Source: Clostridia bacterium (GTDB taxonomy: Bacteria > Bacillota > Clostridia > Oscillospirales > CAG-272). Taken from it: a stretch of 35,545 bases of DNA. Below are positions 32,170 to 35,545 of this stretch, piece by piece. Position 1 is the first letter of the stretch, and each line of letters begins with the position of its first letter. Position numbers and translations under genes: made by a program. The notes below the pieces were generated by a model. That model ran no database searches and had not been told where the DNA came from. It saw only the letters and a list, made by a program, of their open reading frames with translations. The DNA lies in assembly GCA_017539425.1 (NCBI GenBank), contig JAFYHA010000082.1:1-35545 (forward strand), written 5' to 3'.

Positions 32170-34059
32170 ATGAAACGCATCCTCTTTTCCTTATTTCTTG
32201 CATCCCTGATCCTGGCCTGTGTACTGACCGGCTGCGGTGTGAGCACTCCTTCCTACACCCCGTCCCGGACCGAGTCGGGCACATCGGGAGCGGCTCTCCA
32301 GCCCCAGACCGAAAGTGCCGTGGAAGCCGTCACCGCCGCCGATGCCGAGCAGAACAAGACCGACATCCCTGACGGATTCACGGTCACGACCGATATAGAG
32401 GACGGCTACTCCTATGAGTCCTCCGTCCTGACCATCACCGCGGCAGGCGAATATACTTTGTCCGGATCATTGACGGGACAGGTGCTCATCGCCGCTGGCG
32501 AAGACGACAAGGTCACGCTGAATCTCAGTGGCGTATCCATCCAATGCAGCACCGGAGCCCCGATTGTCTGCACTTCCGCCGACAAGCTCGTGATCCATGC
32601 CGCGGCTGACACCTATAACGAGATCTCGGATTCCCGGGCGGCCCAGACAGTGGACGAAGAGGAAAGTGAGACTCCCAACGCCGCCATCTATGCCGAATGC
32701 GACCTGACTCTGTCCGGTACGGGCAGCCTGGTCGTAAACGGCGGGTACAACAACGGCGTCGGCACCAAAGACGATCTGAAAGTCAAGGATCTGGTGCTCA
32801 AGGTCACCGCCGTCAACAACGCTCTCAAGGGCAGCGACTCGGTCACGGTCTCTTCCGGCGATCTCATTCTGATCTCCACGGCCGGAGACGGGATCAAGAC
32901 CAGCAACAGCGATATCTCTTCCAAAGGAAATCAGCGCGGTACCGTCACGATCGAAGGCGGAGTCCTGAACGTCTATGCCAAGTATGACGGGATCGATGCG
33001 GCTTACGATGCGATCGTCAGCGGGGACGCCCAACTCTCGATCTGCACCGGAACATACGTTTCCTCCTCTGTCCTTTCCTCCGAAGACACCGGTGTCACGC
33101 TCCTATCGGCCGTTACGGACTCTTCCGCACAGACGTACAATTTCGGCGGACGGCCGGGCGGCGGCATGCGCCCCGGTGAGGGCACGTCCTCCCAGAAGCC
33201 AGCCGACTCGACCAAAGGCATCAAGGCGGACAATTCCATACAGATCACCGGCGGCACGATCGTCATCTCTTCCGTGGACGACGCCATCCACGCCAATGAC
33301 GACGTCACCCTGGAAAACGGCGAAACCGGGACCGGGGACGTCCTCGTCAGCGGCGGATCGCTGACCCTGACCACCAAGGACGACGGGATCCATGCCGACG
33401 GAAACCTCACCATCAATGACGGATACATCAATGTCCTGACCAGTTATGAGGGACTGGAGGGCTCGGTCATCACGATCAACGGCGGTTCTTCCTATGTCTA
33501 TGCCACAAACGACGGCATCAACGGTTCCACCGGCACATCGTCCGGAAACTTTGGCGCTCCCGGAGGGTTCGGCCCCGGCGGAGGCGGTATGACCCTGTCT
33601 GATCCCGCTTATCTGTATATCAACGGCGGATACGTGCAGGTGACCACCCCGAGCGGGGACACCGACGCCGTGGACATCAACGGGTACTACGTTCAGACCG
33701 GAGGATTCCTGCTGGTTCTGGGAGGCAGTTCGTCCGGAAACATGGCCGGCTCCATCGACGTGGACGGCAGCATCTCCATTACCGGAGGCACAACGGTGGC
33801 TTTGGGCGGGATCTGTGAAACCCCCGCGGACGGTTCCTGCTATGCGGCCGTCTTCAGCCGCAAGTCCTTCTCCGCAGGCGACTATACCCTGACCGACAAG
33901 AGCGGAAACGTCATCTCCTCCTTCACGATATCCGCCACCTATTCCGGAGGGTGGATCTGCTCGGATGCTCTGGTCAAGGGTGCGTCCTACACGCTGACCC
34001 GCAGCGGCACATCCGTAGCGACATGGACACAGTCCTCACAGACGCAGGCCGTGTCCTGA
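32170..34059 (+). CDS. Secreted beta-helix-like lipoprotein (DUF4353, 'carbohydrate-binding domain' family)
   Basis: This 629-residue protein has a signal peptide with lipobox LTGC (Cys23), a Ser/Thr-rich linker, then repetitive beta-strand-forming sequence with recurring DDGIHA / GDGIK / YDGIDA-type turns and INGG motifs, consistent with a right-handed parallel beta-helix. Two Gly-rich loops (GRPGGGMRPG and GFGPGGGG) interrupt it. It is recognised as the DUF4353 group, annotated as carbohydrate-binding though binding is unproven in most cases. ATG at 32170 is preferred over 32134 because GGAGG (32156-32160) precedes it. It is flanked by terminators and so probably monocistronic; I could not find a strong promoter in 32050-32155. 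Confidence 0.8.
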   Translation: MKRILFSLFLASLILACVLTGCGVSTPSYTPSRTESGTSGAALQPQTESAVEAVTAADAEQNKTDIPDGFTVTTDIEDGYSYESSVLTITAAGEYTLSGSLTGQVLIAAGEDDKVTLNLSGVSIQCSTGAPIVCTSADKLVIHAAADTYNEISDSRAAQTVDEEESETPNAAIYAECDLTLSGTGSLVVNGGYNNGVGTKDDLKVKDLVLKVTAVNNALKGSDSVTVSSGDLILISTAGDGIKTSNSDISSKGNQRGTVTIEGGVLNVYAKYDGIDAAYDAIVSGDAQLSICTGTYVSSSVLSSEDTGVTLLSAVTDSSAQTYNFGGRPGGGMRPGEGTSSQKPADSTKGIKADNSIQITGGTIVISSVDDAIHANDDVTLENGETGTGDVLVSGGSLTLTTKDDGIHADGNLTINDGYINVLTSYEGLEGSVITINGGSSYVYATNDGINGSTGTSSGNFGAPGGFGPGGGGMTLSDPAYLYINGGYVQVTTPSGDTDAVDINGYYVQTGGFLLVLGGSSSGNMAGSIDVDGSISITGGTTVALGGICETPADGSCYAAVFSRKSFSAGDYTLTDKSGNVISSFTISATYSGGWICSDALVKGASYTLTRSGTSVATWTQSSQTQAVS

Positions 34060-34098
34060 CCCTCCCTGACGGAATCCCGCTTCCGCAGATATTCTCCC

Positions 34099-34143
34099 CG
34101 GAAGGGGCCGCCCTTGCGCGGTGCGCGGTCCCTTCCGCTTTTT
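34099..34143 (+). terminator. Intrinsic terminator after the DUF4353 gene
   Basis: CGGAAGGG (34099-34106) pairs with CCCTTCCG (34130-34137), with an inner CCGC/GCGG stem, and is followed by CTTTTT. Confidence 0.88.
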
Positions 34144-34164
34144 GCAAAAAAGAAGGCAAACCCG

Positions 34165-34193
34165 TTGACAGTTCCGCTCCGTTGTGCTACAAT
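34165..34193 (+). promoter_or_regulatory. Sigma-A promoter of the leuA T-box transcript
   Basis: Consensus -35 TTGACA (34165-34170), a 17-base spacer and -10 TACAAT (34188-34193). Transcription start is expected near 34200. Confidence 0.93.
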
Positions 34194-34199
34194 TCCCAC

Positions 34200-34456
34200 A
34201 TAAACGCGAGGATGGGGACAATCCTGCGTGCGGATCTTCTCAGAGAGAAACGGGTCGGTGGAACGTTTCAGGATCTACGTACGGAACTCACCCCGGAGCG
34301 GCCGACCGAACAGCCTGCAAGGCCCAGTAGGAAGGACGGGCATTCCCGTTACCGAATCACCGCATGATCCGTGCGGTAGAGCGGACTTTTGTCCGGAAGC
34401 GGAGTGGTACCACGATTCTATTCGTCTCCTGCATAGGCAGGAGGCTTTTTGTTTTT
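34200..34456 (+). promoter_or_regulatory. Leucine T-box riboswitch ahead of leuA
   Basis: T-box leaders sense uncharged tRNA and prevent early termination. Visible parts are the AGAGAG bulge side (34242-34247), GGTGGAACGT of stem I (34257-34266), a specifier loop GAACTCACC whose CTC (34287-34289) is a Leu codon, and the T-box sequence with TGGTACCACG (34405-34414). These precede the terminator hairpin at 34426-34443. Together with the promoter, this explains most of the 437-base gap between the DUF4353 gene and leuA. The Leu codon matches the downstream gene. Confidence 0.93.
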
Positions 34457-34457
34457 T
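34426..34457 (+). terminator. T-box-controlled terminator of leuA
   Basis: CTCCTGC-ATAG-GCAGGAG (34426-34443) followed by GC and T-runs (TTTTTGTTTTTT). The antiterminator would form with the TGGTACCACG region when uncharged tRNA-Leu is bound. Confidence 0.9.
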
Positions 34458-34475
34458 CGATTATAAAGAGAGGAC

Positions 34476-34489
34476 GCCGGGAATCCGGC
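34476..34489 (+). repeat. Hairpin between the likely ribosome site and the leuA start
   Basis: GCCGG-GAAT-CCGGC folds perfectly between AGAGAGG (34467-34473) and ATG (34497). Confidence 0.4.
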
Positions 34490-34496
34490 AACAGCC

Positions 34497-35545
34497 ATGC
34501 AAAACGTCAAGCAGTACAGAAGGCAGTATTTCCTGCCTCCCGTCAATGAAATGAAATGGGCCAAGAAGGACTACATCGACCATGCGCCGACCTGGTGCTC
34601 GGTAGACCTCCGGGACGGAAACCAGTCCCTGATCATTCCGATGTCCTTGGAAGAAAAGCTGGAGTTCTTCAAGCTGCTGGTCCGCATCGGCTTCAAGGAG
34701 ATCGAGGTCGGTTTCCCGGCCGCCTCGGAAACGGAATATGCCTTTACCCGCGCGCTCATAGAGCAGAACCTGATTCCGGACGACGTCACGATCCAGGTCC
34801 TGACCCAGTCCCGCGAGCACATCATCAAAAAGACCTTCGAGGCGGTCCGCGGCGCGAAGAACGTGATCGTCCATCTGTATAATTCCACGTCTGTCGCACA
34901 GCGCGAGCAGGTATTCCGCAAGAGCAAAGAGGAAATCGTGGAGATCGCCCGGACCGGCGCACAGTTATTCATTGACTTAATGAAAGCGGAAGGCGTCAAC
35001 TATCGGATGGAGTACTCCCCGGAATCCTTTACCGGGACCGAACCCGAATTTGCGCTGGAGATCTGCAATGCGGTCCTGGACATCTGGAAGCCCACTCCGG
35101 ACCATAAAGCCATCATCAATCTGCCGGTCACCGTGGAGCTGTCCATGCCCCACGTCTACGCCAGCCAGATCGAATACATGAGCGACCGTCTCAAATATCG
35201 GGACGCCGTGGCCCTGTCCCTTCACCCGCACAATGACCGCGGATGCGGCGTGGCGGATACCGAAATGGGTCTGCTGGCCGGCGCGGACCGTGTGGAAGGC
35301 ACGCTGTTCGGCAACGGAGAACGGACCGGAAACGTGGACATCGTCACCCTGGCCCTGAACATGTACGCCCAGGGCGTGGAGCCCGAGCTGGACTTCTCGG
35401 ATATGCCCTCAATCTGTGAGCTGTATGAGCGGGTGACGAGAATGCATGTCTATGAGCGTTCTCCCTACTCGGGCGCGCTGGTTTTCGCGGCCTTCTCCGG
35501 TTCCCATCAGGATGCCATCGCCAAGGGCATGCAGTGGCGGAAGGA
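34497..35545 (+). CDS. leuA: 2-isopropylmalate synthase (5' part; runs off the window)
   Basis: The first 349 codons of a leucine biosynthesis gene (acetyl-CoA + 2-oxoisovalerate). The N-terminus [19 protein letters not shown] is the metal- and substrate-binding start of the DRE-TIM lyases (RDGNQ in place of RDGEQ, as in the LeuA2-like group), and the metal-binding HPHNDRG occurs later with GNGERTGN following. ATG at 34497 is the only likely start after the in-frame TAA at 34464-34466. AGAGAGG is ~23 bases upstream but brought near by a hairpin. The C-terminal regulatory domain lies outside the window. Confidence 0.95.
   Translation, partial: MQNVKQYRRQYFLPPVNEMKWAKKDYIDHAPTWCSVDLRDGNQSLIIPMSLEEKLEFFKLLVRIGFKEIEVGFPAASETEYAFTRALIEQNLIPDDVTIQVLTQSREHIIKKTFEAVRGAKNVIVHLYNSTSVAQREQVFRKSKEEIVEIARTGAQLFIDLMKAEGVNYRMEYSPESFTGTEPEFALEICNAVLDIWKPTPDHKAIINLPVTVELSMPHVYASQIEYMSDRLKYRDAVALSLHPHNDRGCGVADTEMGLLAGADRVEGTLFGNGERTGNVDIVTLALNMYAQGVEPELDFSDMPSICELYERVTRMHVYERSPYSGALVFAAFSGSHQDAIAKGMQWRK

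Overview
The window comes from a GC-rich low-molecular-weight-GC-lineage Gram-positive (Bacillota, most likely class Clostridia, gut-type). Evidence for this is the gene order rimP-nusA-rnpM-ylxQ-infB, the order DUF2232-gdpP-rplI-dnaB, the order tilS-hpt-ftsH, a leucine T-box ahead of leuA, strong AGGAGG-type ribosome sites, and the small DUF6106-like and DUF6472-like proteins seen in Clostridia. Taxonomy below class level is a guess. Functions rest on motif recognition by eye; no search was run.

Layout. (1) 1-658: AT-richer accessory segment. The tail of a winged-helix gene is cut by a 599-bp element made of a truncated IS200/IS605-type tnpB between 100-bp inverted repeats that look like two opposed copies of the element's right end. 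(2) 653-6661, minus strand: translation/transcription operon rimP-nusA-rnpM-ylxQ-infB with a sirtuin gene (cobB) added at its 3' end. It has a clear promoter and an intrinsic terminator in its leader, a likely site for NusA autoregulation. (3) 6757-16346, plus strand: housekeeping genes for a DUF2232 membrane protein, GdpP, L9, DnaB, TilS, Hpt and FtsH, ending in a strong terminator. (4) 16363-20534, minus strand: a compact ECF sigma / anti-sigma / VWA lipoprotein / lipoprotein serpin operon. (5) 20563-23233, minus strand: cyclophilin, Mini-RNase III, a UPF0210 protein and an ACT-domain protein. (6) 23252-26848, plus strand: a DUF6106-like membrane protein, a GtaA-like protein, a small Cys-rich protein and a metallophosphoesterase. 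(7) 26953-32049: two ABC exporters carrying N-terminal PH-like and zinc-ribbon modules, with a DUF1854 gene between them, then a terminator. (8) 32170-34143: a beta-helix-like lipoprotein with its terminator. (9) 34165-35545: promoter, Leu T-box and the start of leuA, which runs off the window.

The least-understood parts, and the best candidates for undescribed biology, are the DUF1854/dual ABC exporter operon, the sigma-controlled serpin operon, and the inverted right-end TnpB remnant. The rest is largely standard core genome.
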